Shown here: positions 1 to 12,272 of the stretch, in pieces
How positions within the stretch are numbered: position 1 is the first letter of the stretch
How the letters are laid out: every line of letters starts with the position of its first letter
Source of the DNA: Anthonomus grandis grandis
Taxonomy: Eukaryota > Arthropoda > Insecta > Coleoptera > Curculionidae
NCBI RefSeq assembly: GCF_022605725.1
Contig: NC_065554.1
Location: forward strand, 21,967,100 to 22,031,099
Direction: 5' to 3'
Length of the DNA: 64,000 nucleotides
Notes under the pieces: generated by a model
Seen by the model: only the letters and a program-made list of their open reading frames with translations
Told to the model about the DNA's origin: nothing
Databases searched by the model: none
Program-made: the position numbers and the translations under genes

Positions 1-1507
1 AAAAAGATTCCATTATTTTTATTCCACAATTTTCTCTTGCATTAAAATTTCGGATATATAAATATTGTTTTTATTCAAACTAATTAGTAGATGATTATGC
101 CTATTAAACTGATACACTTTGAGTATAATTCTATTAAGTAAACTAATTATAATTTTCAAAGTATCTTTTGAAAGTCGATGGAATTCTATTGAATAAAATT
201 ATTTTGAAGTCCATTGGATTGCTTATAATTATTATCCATAGGATGATTATTTTGTTTGAACCAATACTGGATATCCATTGGAGGATGTGCCCTAATGTCA
301 TTTCTCGTATCAAAACCTAGTGAAGCCTATACGTGTGTATGCGGATCTGCTTCTTCAGTTCAATATTATTTCCTCTATAGAAGCATACAGTTAATTCTGA
401 TGTCTGAATACCAATCACATCACATAGAAATTATTTTTTCCTCAGATAGCAGTTTTACTGTATACATACATATATCAAATCCGTACTAATCATTTAAAAA
501 TCGAGCTGCTTTATTTAGAAAAAATATATCCAATTCAGCTGCCTTAAGGGCAAAAATATCGGCCTTATTACTTAGTACAAGCGAACATCCCCGACTGCAA
601 ACATAATTTCATGCAAAAGTGCCTTTAATACAGAAACACACATATATTTTTCCTGGTTGAAGCCATATAATCCGTACGCAAACATATACATCTGTGTCGG
701 CACTTTTTCCAGCATATTCCTTTTATAAATCCGAGTCAATACGCTATGGATGGCTGACTTCCGATTCAACAAAAAAGAGAAAAAAAAATTACGAATGAAA
801 AGGAAGGGCCACACCGGGGGCAGAAAGTAAAAGATGGGTATCAGTTTAATTTTTAATCTTGTTAGTCAGCCGGTTGTAAAATTTTGTTTTTTTGTGGCGG
901 GTATTTTTGGTGCTTTTGTTTGGGGGGTTGGTATCTGTCTTTACACATTCTTTTATTCTACGAAAGATCAAAATCATTTATTATAGGCATTTATTATACG
1001 AAAAAAAGTGATTTTTGAAGCGGTTATTAAAAAAAAGCAATTTTAATAAATGGAAAGTCTTATAAGAGTGTTAAAAGGAAAGACCAATTTCCTTTAGGGC
1101 TTTGTGCATACAATTACTTGTCGTCACGTCCAAAGTGTTTATCTTTTCCCACTTTCCGTATTCCTGGACACTTTTGAGAGTATGTCAACAGTGGCCCTCC
1201 TTTCCACCTTAATTAAAAAAGTTGCATCGATCGAAGTGGAGGAAACTTTAAAATTTTGTGGTACAAAAAGTCTTTTGGCCTCATAAGATTTTGGTCAAAA
1301 AAATTAAATTGCTTTAGAATAATAAGTGATTAATAACAGGATAGTGAGTAATTTTTTACAGAAATTAAGGAGCCAATAAAGAGCTCAGAAAAATTAAACG
1401 AATTTTGTGTTTCAAATTTAAATATAAAATGTTGGAAAATTTCTAGAAACTGGCATTGATTGTAAAACTGGGAAACGAATATTGTATATAAAAAATGTCT
1501 AATTTAT

Positions 1508-1640
1508 AAAAAGCTATATTAAAAACAAATTATGCAGGCGGAATATCTAGAAAACCTCAAGAAAATCAATTTTATATATCAAGTATATATTTTAATTTTC
1601 TCATTTTTTAAAACCATTTTTTTAAAATAATGCATAAGAC
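1508..1640 (+). repeat. 135 bp dispersed repeat, copy A
   Basis: Starts near AAGCTATATTAAAAACAAAT and runs through TATGCAGGCGGAATATCTAG to AAAATAATGCA. It matches 3335-3455 closely in the same orientation. The second copy lies just inside the terminal repeat of an IS630-like relic, so this copy is probably a subterminal fragment of the same transposon family. Confidence 0.8.
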
Positions 1641-2189
1641 GGGATAATCATTAAAGATATTTGCAATTTTAGTACCATGGTGTGTGATGGCAATTTTATA
1701 AAATTTGCACGTTAGTCTGTTAATACGAGCTTAAAGCTTTTCATATTAAAACGAACAAATAAATAAAAAGAGAATGCAGTAAACTTTAGTCAAACATATT
1801 TTTTTTTAACATATACGGTCAATTTTTAGGCAGAATAAAAATACATTTAAGAAAACTGAATAATAAATAACATACAAACAAAACACTCTGTTCTGTCATA
1901 TTCGAAGAAGAGGTTGAAAGAGAAAAATAAGTCATAATTCTCATACGATGTGAATGGGCAGTTTTGGATAATGTTATTAATGAATAAAAAGCATTTGAAC
2001 AAAAATCTCCATATTCTACTTCATATGCTGCAGGAAAATCACTTTAAAATAGAAATTTATAAACTCTAATAAAATATGTAATTATTGTTCATCTAATTAT
2101 TTAACAAACAAAACTGTTTTTTAAAAAAATTATATTTTAACAACAGCATAAAATAAAATAAGAAATATTCACTTACATAGACAAACCAT

Positions 2190-2830
2190 TACGTTTAGGT
2201 CAATAATGGTTTGGCATTTTAAGTTATTTCCAGAGATTTCAAGTTTCTTGAAGTTATTTTGATATTATCTTGAGGTATTTAAATTAAATTTGAATTTTTT
2301 TCTTTAATTTTTCACGAAATTGTTTCAATAACTTACAAGAAAAAATGCAGAATAAAACTTAGTAGTCCAAAAATCTGGCAATTATAGAAGATGCCTTGAA
2401 ATACCTAAAAGAAACTTAAAATATGTTGAAACGCTTGGAAGAAACTAAAAATAACATTAAGTGTCTAGGAAATCAAAAGTTGAACAACATTTAGAATACG
2501 ACTTAAAATTACTGTTAATGCTTGGGAAAAGAATATGTTCAAACTACTGGAAAATATAAGAGAGAGTAAGAAACGACTAGAGATTTAAATACATTTTATG
2601 TTTCTTAAAGGTATATAAAGTAATTTTTGTGTTTCTTCCAGGCAGTTGGAGTCATGTTTATGCTTCCAGGAGTTTAAAGTCACTTTATGGATTTTCCTTA
2701 AAACGGTGGCTTTAATCCAGAAGTTTAGGAAATGGCTTTAAAAAATTCTTCTTAATTTTAACTGTATGGAATCAAATCCAAAATGAGTCTAAAAGTCTGA
2801 CAAAATTCAGGAGATGACTTGAATTGATAC
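2190..2830. repeat. Degenerate short-period repeat zone (TTCCAGGCA family)
   Basis: Repeated, strongly diverged units of about 45-60 bp carry TTCCAGG, AAGTCA and ACTTAAA-type words in both senses, for example CTTCCAGGCAGTTGGAGTCA near 2637. The same words recur at 19.2-19.5, 35.76-36.13, 53.8 and 63.4-63.8 kb. No coding potential is seen. Confidence 0.45.
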
Positions 2831-3334
2831 CATCTTTCGACCCAGTTTTAACTTCTAGCTGTTAAGTGTTACCGCTAAAAATTTGTACAGTATCTGCATA
2901 TACCAATACGGAGTTTTGTAGCAAATATATAAACATTTCGGGAGTTCCACTTGTATGTTCTTTTAACCTGACTTGCTATGTTCTATTTTTTAAGTAGCTC
3001 CGATAGACCCGAAACACAACATCTGATGACTCCTAATCCTTAAATTATTAATTTATTGATTGTTTGTGGTTGCTTCCATCACTTAGTTTAACATTAAAGA
3101 AAAGGATCACAGATACTCAAAGCTAATTTACAATATCTACAAAAATGTTAAAACTTTATGAAAATGCTAAATGTATTCAAATCGGAAAAGATGTCAGACA
3201 GAAAGAAATGATGTCTCCAAAACTCTTTATAACAGCCTTGCTTTTGGAAAACTCAAAAAGGCCTATACAGGGTGTTTCAAAATTCACTACATATATTTTA
3301 AGGGCGTAGTAGGTTACAGAATTAATTTACAGAA

Positions 3335-3455
3335 AGCTATATTAAAAACAAATTATGCAGGCGGAATATCTAGAAAACCTAAAGAAAATCAATTTTATAT
3401 ATTAAGTGTATATAAAATTTTCACATTTTTGAAAACCAATTTTTTTAAATAATGC
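3335..3455 (+). repeat. 135 bp dispersed repeat, copy B
   Basis: Same sequence as 1508-1640 with scattered substitutions. It lies directly inside the TACAGGGTGTTTC end, so it is probably the subterminal region of that transposon. Confidence 0.8.
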
Positions 3456-3569
3456 AGTCAAATGAAAGTCAAATTACTAAAAGCATATTTTTTAATTTAT
3501 TGATGCTTCTGTTTTAATTGAAAATTTTAAAAATATTTTATCAGATGAATCAAGTACAAATGTTTAAAT

Positions 3570-3772
3570 AACCTTAACCATCTTGACCTTGATGCCCATT
3601 TTCAGGTTCGAGTGAACGCCTATAAAATTCGCGTACATTGCTTCACGAAGTTTGTCTTGGAATCTCAGCGCGTGCTTCACGAATCCGATCTTGCATGTTG
3701 TATCTCGTCGTAGGTCGTTGTTGCAAAACAAGATTCTCCAAATAACCGCCCAAATAAAAATCTGGAGAGGTC
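3570..3772 (-). pseudogene. Transposase C-terminal relic (SPD...YLGGYLEN type)
   Basis: Read on the minus strand, the segment encodes SPDFYLGGYLENLVLQQRP and then RYNMQDRIREARAEIPRQ, followed by a stop. Beyond it remain LEPENGH-like residues. This matches the usual end of insect IS630-like transposases: SPDLTPLDFFLWGYL carrying the third catalytic Asp, an REELI/RIR helix, then a terminal NGxHFEH. Stops and frame changes show it is dead. Only the last third survives. Confidence 0.65.
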
Positions 3773-3790
3773 ATAAACGGGGGGACTTAA

Positions 3791-4944
3791 AAACAGTTTT
3801 TTGTAATATCGATTTGAACGTTAAGTTTCGCGCTCTTTTCGAATCCGTTACAAAAAATAAAGATTCTTATTTAAAAAAAATTAACTCTGGCAAACTACCA
3901 TCAAAGTCAAAATGATCTCCGCAGATATATATCCTCCTCTTTCTGGAACAACTTTGGTCTCAAGCATTTTTCCGTATCTCATTTACTTTTGAAGCAATTT
4001 GGGGCATATGATAAAATGATATTTTTTATACTTCGCAGCAAGTAATATAATCAAATAAATGTTCAATCTTAATTTTATAGCTTTCAAACAAATCTGATAT
4101 GAGTAAATTTTATCTGTATTCAACCGAAAACAGAATAAATCACAAAAAATACGTGTGATAGCGTTAACTTCATTAACAACACGTAAATCGCCCCTGCCAA
4201 TATATACTCACGATTTCACCGAACAAAAAAAAATTCTATTATATTCCTCAAACAAAGCAGATTACGTGGGACCACAAAAATCACACAAAATACCACAAAA
4301 GTATAAGAAAAAGAAAAGCGAAAATATAACGGAAACCCTTACGGGATTGTTTGGCCGGCATAAAGTGAAAAATAATATTTATTCTTCTGGCATGCCAAAC
4401 AATCTGAATGGAAGTCAACATACAAAAGGAGTTCAGTCCTTTTGCCAAGTTAAAATGTTTTTACAAATACGGAAAAAAAAGTGTTTGTTACAGCGGGTCA
4501 AAATAGAACACAAACTTTCCGATCATATGTTTTTTTATACGGAGCCGGGGCTTAATTAATGTAATTCGGACCCAAATGTATGTTAATCTAGCGGCATATC
4601 TTCCAATTACCGATTGGGACGATACGAGAAACCAGTAATTTTCGATAAAGAGACCCATTCAGGCCTTTATTAGCTCTCAGAAACATAAATTTCGGTGTAT
4701 CTACAGCGGGTCCATTGGATTTTCACGCTTTTTAATACGATCATTTCTTTGATAAAACTGGATTCTTATCGGGATATTGGGTCGATCGTACATGTGTGGC
4801 TTGTATACTCATTTGGGAGTATTTATTTCTTCTTTATTTAACAAATATATTTGAGAGGGTAAGAAGGATAGAGATGTTTGAAAAAGAACAAAACGCTATA
4901 AATTTCACATATGAAATTTGTGTACTACAGACCTTAGAAAAGGT
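3791..4944. other. Non-coding stretch
   Basis: An open frame of 134 codons lies at 4155-4559 on the plus strand. It is Lys-rich, low in complexity and has no recognisable domain, splice context or neighbour, so I read it as chance. Nothing else stands out. Confidence 0.5.
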
Positions 4945-6159
4945 TATACAGGGTGATTGACGACTAATGTACGTTAGCCGTATATAGAAAACGGAACGTA
5001 GCACTTTTTTGAGAATTTGGTAACCGACAATGCTCTATATGTCTGAAATATTTTAAACACTGCAGCGTTGCCGCTTATATAGAAAAATGGCCACACCTTT
5101 GATTTTTAGATATTTTGATTCCATGCTTTATTTTAAGTATTTTTTAATAATACTTTTCTATATCTATTTTTAGCGGTTTTCGAGAAAAAAAATTGCGTGT
5201 TTTTTTGTTTAAAACCATATGATAACTAATTGGTTATTTCTCAGCTATTCTTGATTAACTTCCTATAGCCTGGTTCAATCAGCATTATACAGGGTCGTCA
5301 AAAATTACATTAAAATCTTTCATTTACTAAAATAATGATAAGAATACCCCATATTTTATTTTATTTTCTAATGGATAGTTAAATTACCTTTAATTTGATA
5401 TAACATATTTCTATACCTATAAAAGTAGCCGCGTTTCAGAAAGTAAATATTGAAATTTGATAATTTTAAATATTTTGATTTTGTAAGTTACTTAGCTATG
5501 AAAATATCTTAATTGTTTACTAAGTAACGGTTTTAATTTTACTGTTTTTAAAAAAATTTGATTTTTTTTTAAATTTTTTAAAAATCCCATATCTCCAAAA
5601 CCAATAAAACTAAAGTGCTAAAAATGTCTGCACATATTCCAAAGATTAGTTGACTAGACACCTATTTCAGCCTTTTGTAAAAAATTAAGAGAGTTTTGAG
5701 AATGTGAAGGAATTGATTTTTTATTTCCAAAATTTAGAAAATATGCTTAACTCAAACACCAGTAAAAATTTATATGCAAATTCCTGGAATAATTTAACTA
5801 AACAAACTATTTCAGCGTTTTTCAAAAAATTAACAAAATTTTTTTGAATGGTTAATTTTTTTATTCAAATTTTAACGAAATGCTCAAAACCAATAAAAAT
5901 AAAATTCTAAAAATTTTTATACATTTTACTGGGATTATTTGATTGGACACATATTTCAGTATTTAAAATAAAATTGTCAAAGTTTTAAGAAAAAAAAACA
6001 TTTTTTTGAAAGCACGTTTTTTTTTTCTAAAAATTTCGCAAAACACCCATATCTCAAAAACCAGTAATAAAATTTTGAAAATTGTTATACATATTCCTAA
6101 GATTGAATTAGGCGCTATATACGGCTAACGTACCGTCGATCATCTATCACCCTGTATAA
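4945..6159. mobile_element. Non-autonomous TIR element with internal tandem units
   Basis: The left end TTATACAGGGTGATTGACG...ACGTTAGCCGTATATA (4945-4986) is matched in inverse orientation by TATATACGGCTAACGTAC...CACCCTGTATAA (6116-6159), giving terminal inverted repeats of about 42 bp. The interior has no reading frame. It carries at least four degenerate copies of a roughly 135-165 bp unit. The CAGGGTG ends and TA-rich flanks suggest mobilisation by an IS630/Tc1-mariner-type transposase. Confidence 0.8.
5584..6120 (+). repeat. Degenerate tandem units inside the 4.9-6.2 kb element
   Basis: Units begin near 5584, 5746, 5882 and 6048. Each follows the pattern: CCCATATCTCAAAAACCA, then AATAAAA, AAATTTTTATACAT, TTCCTAAGATT, GACTAGACACATATTTCAGC, then an A/T-rich stretch. 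The last unit runs into the right terminal repeat. Confidence 0.6.
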
Positions 6160-7090
6160 TGAAATTTGATGTATTAGTACATTTGGAAATTAGGTCTTGA
6201 GAAGTCACCAAATTTTAATATATAATTGTACTTTTTATACAGATATATTACAATATTTGAAATAAAAACGAATTAGGGATACCCCAGAATAAAAACTTTA
6301 TGTTATACAAGAATTAGGCTCCTTTAAAGTTTACGAATATTTTTGAATTTCTATGCATATTCTGTAAATTTAAAAAACGTTTAATGTAAAAATTATAATT
6401 TTGAGATACGAAATAAAAAAGTGACGAAAATGAAATGTTTGCAAATGCAATGAAGCAAGTAAGTAAAAATCACAATTGCCGAAGAAATTCTCCTAAAATG
6501 TCAGTCGGCAAATAAAAGATTTTTATCTTCCTGGCTGTTTTGCGTTTTTATGAAAAGCACCAAATTGCCATTCAAAAAATACGTTTACTGCTTAATTACA
6601 CGCAATAATCTTATTATACTGCTTATTGCTAAGTAATATATGAGTAAAAACAAATTAACTGCTTTGCAGAAGACAAAAATTTCCAATTCTCCAAAAGATG
6701 TAAAAATTATATCTAAATGACTGAAAAATTTGAGATTTTAAGGCAGTTAAAGCCATTTTTGGCTGAATGGAATAACCGAACTACCGAAAAATAACCTTAT
6801 TTACTAAGAAAAAAAAACAGATTTCAATTATCCCTTTAAGAAATTACGTTACATCTTTTCTCGGGACATAATTTTCATTTAAGGCGACAATTTTTGTGAT
6901 TTATATTAATTCAGCTTCAGCAGCTGAAGCTTCTTCAATTTAAATTGATTTCATGATTGCTCCGTTTGGATCTCAGGGTAGAGGCTCATCTGAAGGGTTC
7001 ATCAGGCCTAAAAGATAAGTAATGTAAGAGACTTAAACACGAACATGAACGCCGTGTACCAATATCTGCAAACAAACAGACCTCACATTA
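6160..7090. other. Non-coding stretch
   Basis: AT-rich, without a supportable gene. It ends where LINE coding remains begin. Confidence 0.5.
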
Positions 7091-7094
7091 TAGC

Positions 7095-8300
7095 AAAGTG
7101 ACCTCGGAAACAACCAAGATTCATATGTTGCATCCTGGATATAACCTGCACATCCATTTAAGTAAAACTTCAGAGTCTTCATTAGACGCGACATATCTTG
7201 CCAGTGGAAAAAAGCGACAATCAAGCCATCTAAGTGCAGAAATTATTATTGCGGGAGACTTAAATGTCCACAATGTCAACTGGTTGACGTATTCTAATAG
7301 GACTTATGATGAGGGGTACCAAGCAGAGGACTTTGCGATGCACGGCCTAACGTAGCTTATACGGGATCCAACCAGAATCCCTGATAAATAGAGAGACTTT
7401 TGCCTCCTACAATATTACCGCAACATATGAATTAGAAATAAAACTCAAGATCCATCCGAGGCTTATAATTCGAACACTGGTTCAATAATAGTTGAAAAGT
7501 GTGTGCAAGCAGACGATCGATATCTGCAAAGCAAAATATAATGAGAGAGTGAAAAACAAACCTCTCAATTGTCCAAGTGCATCAAAATCGTTCTGGTCTG
7601 TAGCAAAAGCAGTTGGTCAACAATTCTACCATTGACTAGGAAAGATGGATCTATTGCATTGGCCACAATGAAAAAGACAAACTGGCTGTATAAGTTGTCC
7701 CGACTTTGCCTCGTACTCTACTCATAACATAAAACACCACCAACCTTGTCAAGAAGGGCTTCTTCGGTGCCAGATGTAGTTTTCTGTCTAAAAGATCTTG
7801 AAAAAGGTCGTAAAGGCTTGACTAAATAGAGTTGTGTGAGTTAAGTGTGTAGTAGTGCTGACACCACTTTTGTGCCAAGTAATGAAAAAACTTGTCAACC
7901 AGCAAACTTTCGAAATACTTTAAGTTCACAAACCCTATTAGCGACCGTCAGTACGGTTTTCAAAAACACTGTTCTAGTGGCGATCTGTTGGCGCGCATAT
8001 TTAGACCAAGGCTATCGAGAAATATCAAAATTATGGTGAATCCCATGCAATAGCTCTGAGTATTTCAAAGGTATTCGATAGGGTCTTACATGCAAACCTC
8101 CTAAACAAATTCTATTCTTATGGTTAGCTACAAAATCTTGTTGCTTAGCTTGGAAGTTTTTGAACCCGCAGGTTGTCGTTAATGGACATACCTTATAGAG
8201 ATTTAATATTAACGCTGGTATCCCTAACGGATGCATCTTGTCCCCCACCCTTTTCCTGTTGTAGATCAATGAGCTTCTCGATAACCGTTCTGATCCAACT
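7095..8300 (+). pseudogene. LINE relic: endonuclease and reverse transcriptase (jockey/R1-like)
   Basis: Fragments in shifting frames follow the order of a non-LTR retrotransposon ORF2. At 7235-7380 an apurinic-type endonuclease piece reads IIIAGDLNVHNVNW, then AEDFAMHGLT and REPTRIPD-like residues. At 7540-7650 comes a linker with SFWSVAKAVGQQF. From about 7930 there is a reverse transcriptase with DRQYGF, then a KAFDRV-like segment and a remnant of GVPQGCILSPTLF near 8215-8260. Numerous stops and frameshifts show it is dead; the YADD region is not recognisable. The GDxN motif survives. Confidence 0.75.
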
Positions 8301-9149
8301 CAAACAGCTGAAACCTTTTTTATTATAAATATAAAATCATATTATCTTCACCAAAGAATAGCAGGCCTAACTTACTGGGAAGAGGATACATTTATCCGAT
8401 TTAGAGACATAATTGTGGCATCTTAAGCGTGACAATTGTAATCAATTATGTTAATTGAATAAAGCTCCTCGTGTGCAATATACATCATCAAAATAATTTT
8501 TTAGGATGATTAAGAGAGCCAATTTAAAATTGCTCATACTGAATGATATTTTTATTGCATAATAAAATAAATAAGAGACACAGCAGAAATTGAAAAATAT
8601 TCCATATCAGAGAATTTTTTATTTCTAATATAGCAAATGAGCAGATTTTTAAACTCGCTTTTGTTCTTGAGATTTGAGGAAATAAGAGCTTAGATAAGAT
8701 TTGAATTTTGGAATTATTATTATTCAAAAAAGTCTTCAAATTGTTAAAAAAAGTTGAAAAGGTATTTCTTTTTTCCCTAGGACACTTCTTTATACAAAAA
8801 GTTATTCAGCTATCTTTTAATAAAGCTTAAGGTATTGAAAGAGCTATCAATCTTATGATCTATCATTTGCAATCTAATTCTTCTACTCTTCATGAAACTT
8901 GCTTTAAAATCAAAGTTATCAATTGCGCCAATCTCCTTATGTAATATCTTCTGTAAAAACAAAAAGGCGACAGGAATCCTACAAAACAGCAATCCCATTA
9001 AATATCTATTTCCAAAATACCAACGGTCTAAAATTGTGCAATTATTAGGGTCTATATCATAATGTTCTTAGGACATTTTAATCTTTGTTGAAAGTGATTT
9101 ATTTTTTATTATATTTATTTTATTATTATGATTTATTTTTTATTTATAT
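8301..9149. other. Non-coding stretch with one weak exon candidate
   Basis: On the minus strand, 8819-8960 follows a good splice-acceptor context (TTTTTGTTTTTACAG) and reads KILHKEIGAIDNFDFKASF... to a stop. I know no family with this sequence and see no partner exon, so I do not call a gene. Confidence 0.3.
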
Positions 9150-9720
9150 TTTATTATGTCTGATGGTAAATGTGTAGTGAATTTAGGCTAGTCAGGTAAG
9201 ACAGAAATGATAGGTCTAGCAAGAAGTCTAGTAGTGGGTTCTAATTTTTGTTAGTAGCTAATAAGTTGTCCACCCACATTGTCCTATTAATGGAGGATTG
9301 TGTTGAGCATGTCCTGTTTTAAGCTGGTAACTGCCAATTAATTGTAGGTGGTGTTTACATTTCACCACAGTCTGCTATGGATTTGTACGTTCACCACTTT
9401 TACATCATTGTGTCACTTCACACATCTTGCAACATTTATGTTTTTGGTGACTATAACTTACCCATGGTCCAATGATGAGTATGGTCTTTTGGTCCAGTAT
9501 CCAGCAGGGGCAGCTTGAGATTGATCAACATAATTTCATACCTTACAGCAGAAATGTAATTCTAGTTATAATATTTTCTATTGTAAAAATTCTTCGTGTA
9601 CTAAAGGCAAGTCATCTACCTCTTCACTCATGCATTTAGTACTTTGCCTATGAGTGGATCCTAATTTTTCTAGTGTTTCAAAGCTAAAACATCTTGAATA
9701 CAATAAGTTTTATGATTAAA
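9150..9720 (+). pseudogene. LINE endonuclease relic
   Basis: The plus strand encodes GGVYISPQSAMDLY, then SLHTSCNIYVFGDYNLPMVQ, then LLVQYPAGAA and a late VDPNFSSV segment. This is the GVYIPP...Y...GDFNLP pattern of the apurinic endonuclease domain of jockey/CR1-type LINEs. Several stops lie between the blocks, and no reverse transcriptase follows before the host exon at 10.1 kb. Confidence 0.6.
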
Positions 9721-10133
9721 CTATATATATATATATTGAACTGAATTATTTCCTTGCTTCTGATAATTGGCAGGATTGGCGGATGACACAATGTGGCATA
9801 ATTTGAAAAGTAGCTTCTTACACTACTAGCATTAAATAAAATTAAAAACAGCTTTGAGGAAACAGAAATTTAAAAAATGAAATAGAGTAAGACTTCAAAA
9901 AAATTCTAGGCCAATTTACCCAACTAAACTCTCTACTCCAGATATAAGGTGTTCTACTATTTGATACTTAAGAGTTACATGGTTTCGTAGAATCACTCCT
10001 TTTTCTTCTAAGAGAAAAATAAAATACTTCATTTACTGGTAAAACGCAATAGTAACAGTATTCCAGCCTTATTAACTAACCAACTCAACCTTGAAAGTGG
10101 AATCATTAACCAAAAAATAAAACACTATATAAC

Positions 10134-10586
10134 CTAAAAATTGGTTCTTGTATTAGTATTACATTTTGCGCATGATCTGTACACCACAAATCTACCAAAC
10201 TTAATTGGTTCTCCGTGACTTCCTTGGTTATGACTATGAATATCTCCTCTATCCAATAGCGATAATCCAATAGCTACTGGCGATGGTTTCCTATGTAAAC
10301 CTGAAGATATTGGCGTTATAGTTTTTTGATTATCACCAAACCGATTAGACAAAAAATTCGGACTATTTCCAGACAAAAAGTTCTGAGTTGGACCATTTCC
10401 AACGACTGGATGATCATGGCGTTGGCTGTGAGTGGAGCCATCATTATTGGAAAGACTATTGTCGGAAGGTGAGTCACTTGGATAGTTGGAAATTCTTGTT
10501 GGATGTTTGTTGGGTGGCAGGTATTTGTAAGACGATCCATCATAATACTGAGCTGGTATACAAACGGCGGAGGTTGCAAGGAAGGC
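10134..10586 (-). CDS. Terminal exon of a putative secreted (cuticle-like) protein
   Basis: This is an uninterrupted minus-strand frame of 150 codons plus TAG that begins right after a strong splice acceptor (CATATTTTAG|G at 10587). It opens with AFLATSAVCIPA, the hydrophobic end of a signal peptide with a likely cleavage site before QYYDG. The mature part starts YKYLPPNK and is rich in Ser, Asn, His and Pro, with NFLSGNSPNFLSN as an internal near-repeat and a CAKC pair near the end. There is no Rebers-Riddiford chitin-binding domain. A phase-0 intron inside the signal peptide is common in insect cuticle and secreted-protein genes. The first exon must lie upstream on the minus strand; the best candidate is 21097-21114. 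The family is unknown to me. Confidence 0.65.
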   Translation of the reverse strand, partial: AFLATSAVCIPAQYYDGSSYKYLPPNKHPTRISNYPSDSPSDNSLSNNDGSTHSQRHDHPVVGNGPTQNFLSGNSPNFLSNRFGDNQKTITPISSGLHRKPSPVAIGLSLLDRGDIHSHNQGSHGEPIKFGRFVVYRSCAKCNTNTRTNF

Positions 10587-12272
10587 CTAAAATATGCATG
10601 TTATGTTTTAAACAAAACCTAGGAAAAATTACGCTATTAAAATTAATTTGATACAATAATTAAGTTGTACCCCTGCTTAAAACCAGTTAAATATCGCGTA
10701 TATAAAATGAAATTGATACTTTAGTACTTATGTACCGAAACTATAAAGTGATGGTGTGTCACTTCGGCAATTTATTCAAGAATTCCACGGTTGATATACT
10801 AGCTATTATGCAAATTTAATATCTTCTTCAAAAACATCTGTTAATTTATTGGTTAGAAACCAATCAGGTGATTTAATAAAATTACTTGTATGTAAATGAA
10901 TATTAGGATAATTTTTGCGGTCCGCTTCTTCTTATGTATTTTGGGTTTTTATTATCGTTACTGTATTGACTTTCGCCTTTTAAACCTGTTTTTCAGTCTA
11001 TATTTAAAAAATTATTATAATTCTGTGAGGGAAATGAATGATCCACCCCCAGCTGCGGTGTGTCTCTACTATATCTTTTTTCTGAAGTTTTATCAACATT
11101 AGATGTTGTTGAGTAATAGTATTTTAAACCTATATTGAAAGATTTTTGTAGCAAAACAAAAAAAAATTAAAAAATAGGTGAAATCGAAAAAACTTTACAG
11201 TGCCATAAAAATTATTTGAGAAATTCATGAAAAAATAGACATAAATAAAAGAGAAATTCAAAATTGTAATAATACAAAGAAGTTCGTTAGATTACAATAC
11301 AAAAAAAAATACCAAAGGGTTAAACAAATTATAATAGTTAATTCAGGGTATATAATAATATTTTTTATATATTTAAAAATGATAATTGCATAAAAAGGTA
11401 AGTAGGTATGCAAAATTTAAAAAAAAAAACAATAATTTTTCAACAATAAAGTTCAACAATAGGTTTTCAACAATAAAGGTCATGGTTCAAATAGTAAATT
11501 ATAAATAAACTTATACATATTTTTCATTAATTTTTAGAAAAGTATTTAATTTTCTGATAGAATAAAATGTATATTTCAAAGTAAAAGACTGAAAAAGCAA
11601 GAATAAATATTTTTTCCATAAAAGACTTACATAGAGATATATATAAGATAAATTACGAAGGTTAAAACAAAGTATAAAGCAAAAATTAGAAAATTTTAAC
11701 CTATAAGCGAAAGGATAGAAAAGCAGATCACAAGAAAATGTTTAAGTGCTATTGAAAATTTTTTGAAACTACCCGCTCGATCAAAGTAAAAAAAAATAAC
11801 TAGTTTAAAAATGATTTTACAATTAAATTATGAAAAACTAGGGAAAAAACTTAATTAATAAACTAAAGTACTAACGAGTTTAAACTTTTGATTTCAAATG
11901 CAAAGATGGCTTATTTGAAACCAAGTTAAATAAAAAAATCATAAAAAATAATTGTTATATATGAGACCATAAAAAAATAAAACAAAAACAGTATAAAAAT
12001 TAAATGCGTAAACGACAAGAAAAATGTCGAGATATTTTATAGTATTTATTTTCTCTGCATGGCTCATTTTAAGGAAAAGCTTATTTAAGTAATAATAAAT
12101 ATTACTAATAACATTCTGTTAAAATATTAAGAAGCTGAATAACAAAAAAACCGCTAAAATTATAACAGAAAACTAAGAAATTATAATATTTTTAGAATAT
12201 TGTGACATTATTTGTGAAAATAATATTATAAAAGGATGACACTATAAAATATAATAAAGTATTTATAAGTAC
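10587..12272. other. AT-rich non-coding stretch, possible intron
   Basis: From 11.1 to 12.2 kb the sequence is exceptionally A-rich, with scattered poly-A runs and no gene signal. If the exon pairing proposed for 10.1 and 21.1 kb is right, this and everything up to 21.09 kb is intron. Confidence 0.5.

Larger units (their letters stand above)
1..3264. other. AT-rich non-coding stretch
   Basis: I see no convincing gene. The open frames are short, low in complexity and resemble no family I know. The stretch holds one copy of a 135 bp repeat (1508-1640) and a degenerate short-period repeat zone (about 2190-2830), both listed separately. Confidence 0.6.
3265..3790 (-). mobile_element. IS630-like transposon relic: terminal repeat plus transposase 3' end
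   Basis: The left edge reads TATACAGGGTGTTTCAAAAT, typical of insect IS630/mariner-like terminal repeats. Repeat copy B (3335-3455) follows, then transposase coding sequence on the minus strand (3570-3772). I find no opposite terminal repeat, so the element is truncated upstream of its coding region. Confidence 0.65.

Noticed and set aside
4155..4559. 134-codon plus-strand frame as a gene
   Set aside because: Lys-rich low-complexity sequence, no start context, domain, splice sites or neighbour; long frames of this size arise by chance here.
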